From NCBI GenBank assembly GCA_009760855.2, contig WPIO01000209.1, forward strand, positions 122,001-186,000: 64,000 nucleotides of DNA, given 5' to 3'. The DNA comes from Cristatella mucedo (taxonomy: Eukaryota > Bryozoa > Phylactolaemata > Cristatellidae). Within the stretch, counting starts at the first letter, position 1; every line of letters begins with the position of its first letter. The notes beneath the pieces are model-generated. The model did not search any database and was not told where the DNA came from. It saw only the letters and a program-made list of their open reading frames with translations. The position numbers were made by a program, and so were the translations under genes. Shown piece after piece: positions 1-9,520 of the stretch.

Positions 1-33
1 TTTTACTTAGAGAACCTAATCTCTATCCAGTCT
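1..33 (-). mobile_element. SINE type 1 3' tail, cut by window edge
   Basis: GAGAACCTAATCTCTATCCA is the reverse complement of the tail seen in the other type 1 SINEs (TGGATAGAGATT..GTTCTC). Only the tail part is recognisable. Confidence 0.4.
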
Positions 34-234
34 CGAAGTTTTAGTTGTTGCTTATCACGAACCGAGTTGCAAATCATCTGGATTGAGATTTGTTTCTCTT
101 GGAGCTCTGTGCAAAAGATGCGATATTATTAATAATACGGTTGTTATTATATAGGTCCATACATTATCATACTAGCTGATTGAACAGCCTCATTTGTAAA
201 GTGCCAGAAGTGCCTTAACGGCTATCACCACTGC

Positions 235-345
235 TTGCAGCTGGCAATAAAAGATCGCCCACTGCAGGATACGAACCCACGCCCTAGGTAGCAAAGAGTG
301 ACCACCTTACCTCTCGGGCTATTATGGCCCATAATATTATAAGTG
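235..345 (-). mobile_element. SINE type 2 (tRNA-like head)
   Basis: On the minus strand it reads TAGCCCGAGAGGTAAGGTGG (A-box-like), then GTGGGTTCGTATCCTGC (good B box), then GTGGGCGATCTTTTATTGCC. The same head, body and order recur near 9400, 28465 and 55215. It is not a tRNA gene: no acceptor stem closes and the anticodon arm is missing. Confidence 0.55.
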
Positions 346-713
346 GGGGTAGTACGAACAAGATAGTTTGAATACAGGATCGGTATATGTAAAAGGCTAC
401 CATATCTCTACAGTGGCACCATTCTTGTTGACTCTGATCATGCCAAGATATGCAGCATGTGATTTTCGGGGGCAGTGGATGTGCACTTTTGCTTGGCTAT
501 GCTTTAAATAATTAAAAGATTAGTAATAATTACAGATTTGTACAGATACTGCTTTCAGAGAACAGGAATCTCTTTCTAGGTACTTTCAGATGCTTTAAAG
601 AAAGCATGACCGAATGATTAGTGGGGAAAATGAATGCAAGCGATTGGATGGGCTTCGGGGGCAGTTTTGGATGCAGACTCCCTCATTTTAGTCGTGGGAT
701 TAGTGCACAGAAA

Positions 714-791
714 CCTCAAAGCTGCTACCACTGTAAAGACTTGGATCTCTAGCCTCAAAGCTGCTACCACTGTAAAGACTTGGATCTCCAG
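714..791. repeat. 39-bp tandem duplication
   Basis: Two adjacent copies (714-752 and 753-791) of a unit starting CCTCAAAGCTGCTACCACTG and ending TTGGATCTCYAG differ by only one base, so this is a recent local duplication. No function is apparent. Confidence 0.9.
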
Positions 792-1228
792 CTATGAGTA
801 AACTTTCCACCCATGTACTTCAGTGGTACAAGTATGTACAGCATGTACAAGTGGTTGGCCCGTTTCATCGGCAGCCACGATCCCTTCGAACTCACAACCA
901 TCTCTGCACCATGTAAACTGCTCACTGAAAATATTGTGCACCATTTCGATTTACAGGCTAAACTGTTAAGCATATAGCAACCGTGTCATTGACCCTGGAA
1001 AGTGCTGCATCTCCCAGACATTGTCCATTTCCCTCATTGAAAATATATTCATGCATTGACTGGCAGCCTTGAATTCTTGAAGATTGATTGCCTATACCCC
1101 AACGTTGGCATGTATCATGCAGTGCTGCAGTTCGTGCTTAATGGCACCACATGTTACAGTTAGCCGATTGGTTTCCGTTAGGAATCAGCTTGCCACTGCC
1201 TAATTACCTGCTGCTTATGGCATTGCAG

Positions 1229-1422
1229 GCGACCTGCTGGCGCCAGTGAGCCAGACTTGGCAACCACGATCTCCCTAGTCGAGCGCCAGCCGCTGGTCGA
1301 CCTGTGCTACGTTGACTCAGCACTCAATCATCAGAACTTTAGACTGGAGTTCGAGCGCAGCGGCTACTGCTTCCTTGTGCGCGATGAGATGAGGTGCAAG
1401 TCGTTTGTCGCTTTGCTGACAA
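1229..1422 (+). CDS. Exon 1 (in window) of a PH-like-domain protein gene
   Basis: First of four exons of one + strand gene; earlier exons must lie upstream of the window or are unrecognised. The acceptor is ATTGCAG and the donor A|GTGAGT is near-consensus. It starts with the last base of a split codon and ends in phase 1. It encodes VERQPLVDLCYVDSALNHQN, then a stretch containing FRLEFERSGYCFLVRDEMRC and KSFVALLT. The alternating hydrophobic strands followed by a helix resemble the second half of a PH-like domain. Joined to the other three exons it gives 291 residues and a stop with no frame break. From general impression only, the arrangement recalls the STK11IP/PLEKHM2 group of PH-like proteins; this identity is a guess, while the exon itself is well supported. 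Confidence 0.72.
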
Positions 1423-3209
1423 GTGAGTGTGCCATGTTGATCGATTGTCAGCCGAAGTGGTCAGCAGACAAGCCGTTTCGTTATCATCTGTCAGACCTAT
1501 GATGGAAAAGCTGCATGCATCTTTCTCTGTTCTTTTGCCCGTTCCAGCTTTGTGGTTCCGTTGTTTTCATTGAGCTATTGGATCTTCCAGTATTCAGTGC
1601 GATGCGCTTCTCCACCGTTTAGCTGGAGCAACCAGTGACTCTCTGTACAGAGGAAAGCTAAAACCAATTTTCGAGTGCCTAGTGCCATAAGTGTGCTGTG
1701 TAGGCTTTTATAGGCTGAAATAGCTTCTGTCAGATGTTGACAGAATGGGTATGAAGTTATAGTCACACAAATCTCAACTGAGGATAGCCCCATGTCAACT
1801 TCTCTTAACTAAAATAGCTTGTGTTTCTGGCAGCTGTGATGCTCATTCAATATGGGCGTGCATGTCATTAGGGGTTATATTGTGTTGTGGTTGCATAGAG
1901 CCATGGCATAGGTTAGTGTGATTCAGGCCACTGAGGTCCGTGTTACTATCCTAGTGGTGGTTGAATTGTTTGCCAATATATGTTAGCCAACAATAGCCGG
2001 GTGGTCTGCTGTGCCAGCCTGGCAGTTTGGTACAGGTTGTCGTCAATCTGAAAGGTACCCAAAAATAATGTCAGCAAGATCACAGGGTCATTGCAGTTCT
2101 GTGAATGCCCTAACAGTTGAAGGCTTTTAAAGCCCAACCTGCACATGATCACAACGATGCAGAATGCTTCCATGCTGGCTACACTTTTCCAGGTGTTTAT
2201 TCAGTGGCTGCTTGCTATTTCAAGTACTCTCTGTCACAGTCTCCCTCTTTGCTGAATGGCTGTACCAGAAGGAACACTGGTTGCTCAGCCTGTGATTTAG
2301 CAATCGAAAAAGCTCGTCAAAATCTTTAAGCACCATGTAGAGTTTGGTTCTCTTATGGTGTTATTAAAAAGCTCTATTATTATAATAATTAATATTATAG
2401 CTTGATGTCTTAAAAGGGCAAGTGACGAGATGCACTGTTTCACAACTAAGATTGGTCACAATCGTAGGCCTGGGTGATTACGAACACTTATAATTAAATA
2501 TGTTTTTGCTAGTCTGAAAGTGATCCCCAATAAGAAGTATGTAGCCTGTGCCTTGGCTGTTCTAAGTGTACGCGTGGACGATAACTTATGTTAGTTTTTG
2601 TTATGTTAACCTCCCTGCGGGTTAAGATTACCAAAATAATTTTCTCTCTGAACTTGAGGCTCCTAAAGGACCCAAATTATTACATTTTACATTACTAACA
2701 TCAATGAGGGCACCATCATAGAGCATGCCCCTAACTGACAATGCTACTAAGGAGGCAACCGTTCAAAATAATACATACTGTCTCACATTATTCTTTGATT
2801 TTGTCAGCCAATAGCTCATTGGTTGTTATCTCAACCATATCATTTGTGGCTGGTCTTATTCTTTGCTGAAAGATTTAATGACTTGCCTCTCATTTTAAAG
2901 GTCATGAAATCGAGTTCTTATGGCCACGTGGTGTAATCTTATGTTGTTCTAGCACTGTGCAATCTGTCAAGTGTTGGGGTGTTGTATGCTTATTGAAAGA
3001 TAAGCTGACAGTTTAGCTACCTCCATTAATCGGCTACGACAGCTAGCTACAGAAGTCAACATCTTGAGTAGCCAGCCTCTTTCTAACACTACTTTGCACT
3101 GCTAGTGGAAGGGGGTGTGCTCAGTCGTTAACGATCTTGCTTCGTTTTGTCTCTTATTGATGTAAGTTATTATAGTTTGTGTATTTGGTGGATCTGTTTC
3201 TGTTTGTAG
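1423..3209 (+). other. Intron of the PH-like-domain gene
   Basis: The 1.8 kb between matched GTGAGT donor and TTTGTAG acceptor holds no recognisable gene or complete transposon. Several short open frames on both strands lack coding character and look like chance. Confidence 0.6.
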
Positions 3210-3473
3210 GCATCGTCCGCCGTGTTGCTTTTGATCCCAGCTGTCGGCTGCAGGCGATCACGAAATTACACATTGAATACCTGGAGTGCTTCAGTAAGTG
3301 GATACAGGAAGATGAAGATGCAGAATTTAGCAGCGACAACAGCAGGACGATTGCTGCAGGGGATTCGGGCGGTTCGTCAGACCCACCCGAGCCATACTAC
3401 TTAATGGCCCTTCTCCGTGGCTCCTACGACTCGGCATCAAAGACGACCTCGGCATTTGGTCACCAAGAAGCAG
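3210..3473 (+). CDS. Exon 2 (in window) of the PH-like-domain protein gene
   Basis: The acceptor is CTGTTTGTAG and the donor is AAGCAG|GTTTGT (weaker). The split AGC serine codon restores exactly with the previous exon (phase 1 to phase 1), giving ...FVALLTSIVRRVAFDPSCRL, which completes the C-terminal helix of the first PH-like module. It continues with a helical part (QAITKLHIEYLECFSKWIQE), an acidic and serine/glycine-rich linker (EDEDAEFSSDNS...GDSGGSSDPPEP) and YYLMALLRGSYDSASKTTSA. The linker is probably disordered. The exon is GC-richer than the flanking intron, as expected of coding sequence. Confidence 0.72.
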
Positions 3474-4390
3474 GTTTGTCGTAATGCCACAGTCTGAGTG
3501 TTCACTTTAATATCCGTAGTAATTGCTTTCACCTAGATAGTCAAGATAGCAATGTGAATGCAGCCTGCCTTGCCTAGACATCGGCTAGCTCACCTGTGAG
3601 GCAGGTTTTTGTAGATTGTGCTACCGAGCTGATGACAGTTTCATAGGACAGAAAAAGGCCTGGCCTATGATCTAGATTTCGACACTGATGACATGCGATC
3701 GTTTGCATGAAGTAAAAGTGACTAGTGATTGGCTCTCGAGTGTGTGTGCCTAAAGAAGCAACAATACGACGGGCACTCCTTAACGGCTCCCCATCAGTCT
3801 AGTGAAATTACAGTGTATTTTTATGCCGTTATTCAATCGCTGGATATGATGAATAGTGCACTAAAAGGGATGAGGATATCTGAGGTTTATATTTAATATC
3901 TTGTGTTTATTCAGTGAGGAATGGTATGCAATTAGGGCATTTTAAGTCGGTGCACATCTACCGTTTATAGTTCTGCAGTCAGTCGGCCTTATGTGGCAGC
4001 GAGCAGCTCAGCGATATCGCATCGCTAGAATGAATTGAGAATTTGCCACGTTGTCCTCACGAGTTCGACCTGAGACCTACAAATGAATGGCAATATTAAT
4101 ACGTAGGTCAAATCCGTTTTGACCTCTACATATCCAAAAGGGAAAACCTAGCCCTTGTGGCATTGTGGAATCACATCAATCCGATGTGAGTCACTGACAA
4201 GCAGTGGATCCTGTCTTCGTTTCTTGGGCAATATACCCGCTCACGATTGCATGCCAAAGTGGAATGAAATGAGGTAACCAGCGACGTTATATTGCGGCAG
4301 ATTAACCTTAGAGGCTATAGCTCCGGTTATAGTAGGCTGCCTACTGCAGTACTTGAACTCGGGACCAGGGTGGGTATTAAATTGTAAGCA
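3474..4390. other. Intron segment without recognised features
   Basis: First half of the second intron. I see no coding exon, RNA gene or recognisable repeat copy here. Confidence 0.5.
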
Positions 4391-4500
4391 TCCAATAATA
4401 ATTATAATAATAATGATTATACACTTGATATAGCGCCCTCGGAAAACTCAATTTCTTTATAAGGACTTTACATTTACTTCAAAGGAAGCGCGATCGAATG
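4391..4500 (-). mobile_element. LINE family A, 3' end fragment
   Basis: Begins with an ATA/ATT-rich tail, then CACTTGATATAGCGCCCTCG and TTTACATTTACTTC, matching the reverse complement of the family A 3' end. Diverged and strongly 5' truncated. A family B copy in the same orientation follows within 40 bases. Confidence 0.7.
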
Positions 4501-4537
4501 GCTTGTGGTAGTATGCTCAATAAACGAGAACAATGTA

Positions 4538-5098
4538 AAGTAATGGAATGTATCTCCGTCTGTAACTCCACAAAGCCATAAAGACTAAGTGAGTGTTACA
4601 CAGGAGAGTTTTGTATAGCGCACTCACAGCCTAAGCGGCTTTTGGTACGCATTCGGTAGCTAATTGACTTTGTCTCACGCAACAGAGAGAAAGTGGGAAG
4701 CATAGCAGAGTCAGGAGAGCAGTTGAGGTAGTGAGTAGCATGGAAGTAGCAGCTCAGGACTGCTGAAAAGGATGGTCCATTGTTGGCAGTAGCTGAGTAG
4801 TTGTCATTGAGTTAGAATTGTGGAATCGAGTTCCACAGTCTAGGACCTGCTGAGCTAATGCTTCTGTCACCAACGGTCTTTAAGCAGAGGAATGGAACAG
4901 CCCATTTATTGTCCATACAGGACCTGAGCACGAGGAGGCTGAAACTGGTGCAGCAGTTCAGCTAGGTACGCAGGAGCCAAGCCGTGGCAGGCCTTTTGGG
5001 TCAGTGTAAGAACTTTGCTCAGTATCCACTGCTCAACCGGCATCCTAGCTTTTTTAGCAAAGGAGACACGACGTGGTCAAACCTCTGGGACTGGGAGC
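4538..5098 (-). mobile_element. LINE family B, 3' fragment
   Basis: Starts with GTATCTCCGTCTGTAACTCC (reverse complement of the family B end) and runs through the conserved C-terminal coding part to the region equivalent to the reverse transcriptase C-terminus, around GGAGACACGACGTGGTCAAA. The reading frame is broken. It sits just upstream of coding exon 3 (5232) and is 5' truncated there. Confidence 0.85.
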
Positions 5099-5231
5099 CA
5101 TCGCGAGGTCTCCGCCCAGTGCTCGCAGGCTGCAAGAGTCGTGTTCCTTCACACCTTCTCTTGTCGTGGTGATGCATCCATGGTTGCTCGATACCCATGT
5201 TTAATTCACTTGCCGACTCTTGAAATTGTAG

Positions 5232-5401
5232 ATTTGACCTTGGAGGGCCTGGAACCGGTCAGCATCTTCCTAACGGGAAGTGGGCTGTACGTGCTGAAGG
5301 AGAACTGCTACCTGCCACTGTCGCGCTGTAGCAACGAGTCAGCCAAGAAAAGCTACTTTAGTCTGCGCTTCAGGCTCAAGATCTCTGACGTATCGCAGCT
5401 G
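5232..5401 (+). CDS. Exon 3 (in window) of the PH-like-domain protein gene
   Basis: The acceptor is TTGAAATTGTAG and the donor CTG|GTGAGC is good. Phase 1 restores a GAT codon with the previous exon. It encodes LTLEGLEPVSIFLTGSGLYV, then LKENCYLPLSRCSNESAKKS and YFSLRFRLKISDVSQL. This looks like the first strands of a second PH-like domain, the IFLTGSGLYVL segment being typical of such a strand. It ends in phase 0. A truncated family B LINE ends about 130 bases upstream of the acceptor. The frame stays open past the donor to a stop at 5692, so an intron-retained or extended terminal form is possible, but the phase match to the 11.5-kb exon favours splicing. Confidence 0.7.
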
Positions 5402-5765
5402 GTGAGCTCCGCCTCCCTCGGAATCCCTACCAGATGCACATCGCTCCAAACAGCTGTGTACCCAGCAGTGGCTGATGCTGAGAAAAATGTCGGCAGTGCC
5501 TCTTGCCCTCGGCTCAGAGGACAGTGCTTGCAGTCGTTGCCTGAGCTAGCTCTCTTTTTGCCCACCGGATTGCATCTCCTCTACCTTGCTTTGGCCCGTC
5601 AGCAGCTGGAGTGGCTGCCGGAGTGCCACAGTGAGATGGTGGTGCAATCCTGGTGCGATGGCTCTATCATCCGGCCACCATGTCTGTGGTGAGACTTGAG
5701 GAAGTGTGTGTGCAGGTGCAGTAATGCCAGTGCTGACGTTGAAGGTGTATTGAATCTTTCTTGAA

Positions 5766-6608
5766 ATGCAATCTCCGTCAGTAACTTCACAAAGTCATAA
5801 AGACCATGTTGGTGTTACGCAGGAGAGTTTTGTATAGCGTACTCACAGCCTAAGCGGCTTTCGGTACTCATTCGGTAGCCAACAGACTTCGTCTCGCGCA
5901 ACAAAGAGAATGTGGGAAGCATAGCAGAGTCAGGAGACCAGTTGAGGTAGTGAGTAGCATGGAAGTAGCATACTCACAGCCTAAGCGGCTTTCGGTACTC
6001 ATTCGGTAGCCAACAGACTTCGTCTCGCGCAACAAAGAGAAAGTGGGCAGCATAGCGGAGTCAGGAGACCAGTTGAGGTAGTAAGTAGCATGGAAGTAGC
6101 AGCTCAGGACCACTGAAAAGGATGAGCCATAGTCGGCAGCAGCTGAATACTTGTCGTTGCATAAGAATTGTGGAAGCAAGTTACGCAGTCTAGGACCGGC
6201 AGAGCTAAAGCTTCAGTCGCCAACTGTCTTTAAGCAGAGGAATGGGACAGCTAGTGTATTGTCCACACAAGACCTAAGGGCGCGAACAGGCTGAAACTGA
6301 TGCAGCAGTTCAGCTAGGTACGAAGGAGCTAAGCCGTGGCAGGCCTTGTGGGTCAGTGTAAGAACTTTGCTCTGTATCCTTTCCTCAACCTGCAACCATC
6401 CTAGCTCTTTCACCATAGGTGACACGTGCTCAAACCGCTGGGACTTGAAGACCAGCCTTGCAGCCATATTCATAGTCCCCTGTAGTGGTATAATAGCTTT
6501 CTTTGGCTGCCCAGCCAAAAGGGAATTACATTAATCAAGCCGAGACAGAACTAAAGAGCTGGTTAAATTCTTTACAAGCCACTGTGGGAGACAGCTTCTA
6601 ATCTTGGA
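5766..6608 (-). mobile_element. LINE family B, 3' portion of a copy split by a nested LINE
   Basis: Begins with the family B 3' end (CTCCGTCAGTAACTTCACAA) and runs to CTTCTAATCTTGGATAAGGA, where a family A copy starts. Family B sequence resumes at about 8351, so the two parts are one element interrupted by an insertion. Part of the C-terminal frame is still open (6213-6518: MAGQPKKAIIPLQGTMNMAA...). It contains a 131-bp internal tandem duplication. Confidence 0.85.
5841..6102. repeat. 131-bp tandem duplication inside a family B LINE
   Basis: Two copies (5841-5971 and 5972-6102) both start ACTCACAGCCTAAGCGGCTT and differ at a few positions only. Other family B copies carry this segment once, so the duplication happened in this copy. 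Confidence 0.9.
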
Positions 6609-6636
6609 TAAGGATAATAATAATAATTCACTGGAT

Positions 6637-6676
6637 AAAGCGCCCTCAGAGAACTTAATCTCTCTCCAGGCGCTTT
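6637..6676 (-). other. 3'-terminal hairpin of LINE family A
   Basis: An 8-bp perfect inverted repeat AAAGCGCC...GGCGCTTT encloses an inner complementary pair (AGAGA/TCTCT). The same 40-nt structure, with base changes, is found at the 3' end of nearly every family A copy. L2-type LINEs are known to carry a short conserved 3' structure recognised by their reverse transcriptase; that role is inferred here. Confidence 0.75.
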
Positions 6677-6860
6677 ACATTTGCTGCAAAGTGAAATGCA
6701 ATTGAATGGTAAGTAAAATCAGGCTTTAAAAAAAATTAATGATATGGTTAGGGGTGACATGCACAGGGTCAGCATGCGAATGTGGTTAGTGGCACCATGC
6801 ACAGTGTCAGCACGCATAAGCACATCAAGGACGAATCACAGGGACCCACTGAATGCTGTC

Positions 6861-8279
6861 CTAAATAGGTGTTTTTAGGTTCCTTTTAAATGTGGTCAGG
6901 TCAGGGGATGTTCTGACGAAGGTCGGGAGGGAGTTCCAGGCTGTGGGAGCATACGAACTAAATGCACGGTCTCCAAAGGATTTAAGGTTTGTACGAGGTA
7001 TTTCTAGACTGTTGGATTCCGAAGAGCATGTGGTACGATGCTTGGCCTGATGGGGTAGTATATCTGACAGATAGGCTGGAGCCATAGAATGAAGGGACCT
7101 AAAAGTGAGCGACAAAACCTTGAAGTCAATCCGTTGCTTGACTGGTAGCCAGTACAGGTCGGGGAGAAGTGGAGTAATGTGGCAACTGCATCGCTTACAA
7201 AAAACAAGTCTAGGTGCCGAGTTTTGCACCAGCTGCAATCGCGTGATCGCACATGCTGGTAGGCCCGTAAGCAGTGAATTGCAGAAGTCGAGACGGGATG
7301 TCACGAATGCATGGACCAACTTGGACGTGGTATCTTTATCTAAACAAGCCCGAATTTTAGCAATGTTATGAAGCTGAAAATGGGCAGACTTGACTGTGGA
7401 GCTGATATGGTCGTCTAACGAGAGGTTGCTTTGGAATATGACACCTAGATTTCGAGCTGATTCGACTGGAGATATTCTGGCAGAGCCAATATTGAGAGTC
7501 AGCCTTTCCAATCTCTGAATCACGCTGGGTTTGCCTATAACAAGTAAGTTAGTATTGTCATCGTTTAGTTTTAGAAAATTTGCTGCCATCCTTGTGCGAA
7601 TGTCGTCAATGCATGCAGCGAGTGAGTCGAGAGAATTTGAGGTGCTCGAAGGCAGGCAGGGATCAAAGCAAAGGTACAACTGAGTGTCATCCGCATAGAA
7701 GTGAAAGCCTAGATTGTGCTTGGCAATCACATCAGCAAGAGGCAGAGTATAAACCGTGAAAAGAACTGGACCTAGCACTGAGCCATGAGGTACTCCATAT
7801 TTCAGAGGTACTTCAGATGATCTTTGTCCATTCACATCAGTACTCTGGAGTCTCCCACTGAGATAGGACCTGAACCACTGCAGAGCAGTGCCAGTGATGC
7901 CCAGGCGAGAAGAGAAGCGCTCTAGAAGAACTTTGTGATCGATGGTGTCAAAAGCTGACGAAAGATCAAGCAAAACAAGCAGAGACACTCTACCCATGTC
8001 TGCATTCCTAAGTAGGTCGTTGTATACCCTAAGCAATGCTGACTCTGTGGAACGATTAGCTCTAATCCCAGACTGGAACTTACTAGCAAGGTGTGAGGTT
8101 TCGATATACGAGTTCAGCTGGTCCGCCACGACCCGTTCCAGTGTTTTTGATAGGAATGGTAGAAGGGAAACTGGGCGGTAGTCGCTTAAGTTCTCTTGGT
8201 CTAGTGTAGCTTTCTTGAGAAGTGGCCTGACTACAGCTTTTTTGAAAGGTGCTGGGACATGACCTGAGGCTAATGACAT
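6861..8279 (-). CDS. LINE family A reverse transcriptase, C-terminal part, open frame
   Basis: A 472-codon uninterrupted frame; the open frame continues a further ~22 codons upstream to the truncation. Reverse transcriptase blocks run in order: SDYRPVSLLPFLSKTLERVV, LLVLLDLSSAFDTIDHKVLL, a GVPHGSVLGPVLF block (H replaces the usual Q), the catalytic [11 protein letters not shown], and FLKLNDDNTNLLVIG. The C-terminal region carries the family-typical LPDLYWLPVKQRIDFKVLSL and GDRAFSSYAPTAWNSLP. The endonuclease and the N-terminus of the polymerase are missing through 5' truncation, so the copy cannot retrotranspose. Its intactness suggests a young insertion. Assignment to the L2/CR1 group rests on these motifs and the hairpin tail. 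Confidence 0.9.
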   Translation of the reverse strand: MSLASGHVPAPFKKAVVRPLLKKATLDQENLSDYRPVSLLPFLSKTLERVVADQLNSYIETSHLASKFQSGIRANRSTESALLRVYNDLLRNADMGRVSLLVLLDLSSAFDTIDHKVLLERFSSRLGITGTALQWFRSYLSGRLQSTDVNGQRSSEVPLKYGVPHGSVLGPVLFTVYTLPLADVIAKHNLGFHFYADDTQLYLCFDPCLPSSTSNSLDSLAACIDDIRTRMAANFLKLNDDNTNLLVIGKPSVIQRLERLTLNIGSARISPVESARNLGVIFQSNLSLDDHISSTVKSAHFQLHNIAKIRACLDKDTTSKLVHAFVTSRLDFCNSLLTGLPACAITRLQLVQNSAPRLVFCKRCSCHITPLLPDLYWLPVKQRIDFKVLSLTFRSLHSMAPAYLSDILPHQAKHRTTCSSESNSLEIPRTNLKSFGDRAFSSYAPTAWNSLPTFVRTSPDLTTFKRNLKTPI

Positions 8280-8350
8280 ATTAATGATGTTAGTTATGCA
8301 TGGCAGCAGCAGATCAATGCAAGGTAGGAACAGGACAGTGGGAATAGGGT

Positions 8351-8893
8351 CGGACGTGATGGTTAACTGTAGAAGCAGTCTTCTGAATGAAGCTTTTGAA
8401 ATTGAGGCCGCTGTCGAACACTACACCTAGATTACGAGCACGTGGTGAAGGTCGCACAATTGCATCACCTATTAGATCAGCAAAGCCTTTTAATCCAGCT
8501 ATACGCTTAGGGTGTCCCTGAACAGCAGTTCGGTTTTATCGTCATTTAATTCCAGGGAGTTTTCTGACATCCAGCATCGAATATCGGCAAGGCAAGCATT
8601 CAGTTTCTCAGTTGCCGCAGCAGATTACGACGGTTTAAATGACAAATACAACTGAGTATCGTCAGCATAGAAGTCATATCCTAATCCACGGGCCCTAATC
8701 ACTTTTCCCAGAGGTTGCGTATAAATGGAGAACAGCAAGGGACCGAGTACAGACCCTTGAGGTACTCCACAGGTGATCCTTCTCATGTCTGAGACCTGAC
8801 CCCCACACGACACGTATTGAACACGATCAGACAAGTATGATTTAAACCACGCCAGTGCTTCGTCTGCCAGACCGATCGTTGTTCTCAATCGTT
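8351..8893 (-). mobile_element. LINE family B, 5' portion of the split copy
   Basis: Continues the family B element broken at 6608. It spans the part encoding ...SCFNFKSFIQKT... back through the catalytic YADD region and stops at CAATCGTTCA, in the segment encoding [11 protein letters not shown], where it is 5' truncated. Confidence 0.85.
8625..8888 (-). pseudogene. LINE family B reverse transcriptase core, fragment
   Basis: An 87-codon frame carries [40 protein letters not shown] and the catalytic [17 protein letters not shown]. It is a fragment of the polymerase palm. The frame ends at a stop just after FKPS, where other copies continue with ESAAAT, so the gene is broken. Confidence 0.8.
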
Positions 8894-8926
8894 CATGCTT
8901 GCTGTGTCTGTGTGCTCAAAAGACAC

Positions 8927-9060
8927 TAAATTTGTATCGAGCCCTAAGAGTACTCAATCTGTATCCCGGTGCTTTACCTGTGCAGCAGGTTTTGAACCCA
9001 CGACCTTGGTCGTGTAAGGCTTGGCCGAATCTGTGTGAGTATACAGACGCTCTTCTTTCT
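8927..9060 (-). mobile_element. SINE type 1
   Basis: On the minus strand: GGCCAAGCCTTACACGACCA, then GGTCGTGGGTTCAAAACC (B-box-like), then GGTAAAGCACC and a GATACAGATTGAGTACTC tail. The layout of tRNA-like head plus family-A-like tail matches the copies at 23500 and 62545. Diverged. Confidence 0.6.
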
Positions 9061-9399
9061 AGAGAGTTTTGTGCTTGCTGCATGCAGTCTGATCAGCCGT
9101 CAGAGTGCTGTAGATTCAGAGCTGCTTCACCACTGATTGCTAGCACCTTTGAACAATGTACACAACAAAGGAAAAAATGCAACCTTAAAGACTGAGGAAT
9201 GAGAGCTGACAAAGCTACATTCCAATGCTGTAGGTGCTGTGAAGCTATTTGAATCCGGGAATCTGCAAAGGTGGCTGCAGCCCCTCTTTGTGAGTGGGAG
9301 GGATGTGGCATCAGTTACTCTGCATAAAGTATAATTTGAAGATCACCTGATTCAAGATTCCACTTTATGCAGCTGCAAAAAAGTGTTAGAATATTTCAC

Positions 9400-9520
9400 A
9401 CCACAGCCAGCGAGCAATAAAGATGGACTGCTGCATATCTAGAACCACAACCTGGGTGGCAAAGTGTGAGTGCCTTACCATACCAAGCGGCTGTGATGCT
9501 GTTCTGGCCAAGTGATTGTC
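9400..9520 (-). mobile_element. SINE type 2
   Basis: The minus strand shows the head CGCTTGGTATGGTAAGGCAC, a B-box-like GTTGTGGTTCTAGATATGC and the body end CCATCTTTATTGC, collinear with the copy at 235-345. Confidence 0.5.

Larger units (their letters stand above)
6609..8350 (-). mobile_element. LINE family A (L2-type), 5'-truncated, inserted in a family B LINE
   Basis: The 3' end lies at the (TAA)n run near 6615, followed by the 40-nt hairpin (6637-6676) and a 3' untranslated region. The 5' break is near 8350, inside the start of the reverse transcriptase domain (DPIPTVLF...). Flanking sequence on both sides is family B in the same orientation, so this is a younger insertion. It carries the longest intact reverse transcriptase frame of the family in the window. 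Confidence 0.9.

Noticed and set aside
7105-7371. Plus-strand frames inside the LINE copies (also 7942-8181, 46514-46792, 48164-48550, 48986-49306)
   Set aside because: Antisense shadows of the minus-strand reverse transcriptase and endonuclease frames; they recur only because the LINEs recur.
8625-8888. YADD reverse transcriptase as a retron, group II intron or other prokaryotic defence system
   Set aside because: Flanking blocks, APE-type endonuclease, 3' hairpin and tails are those of eukaryotic LINEs, and the surroundings are intron-bearing DNA.
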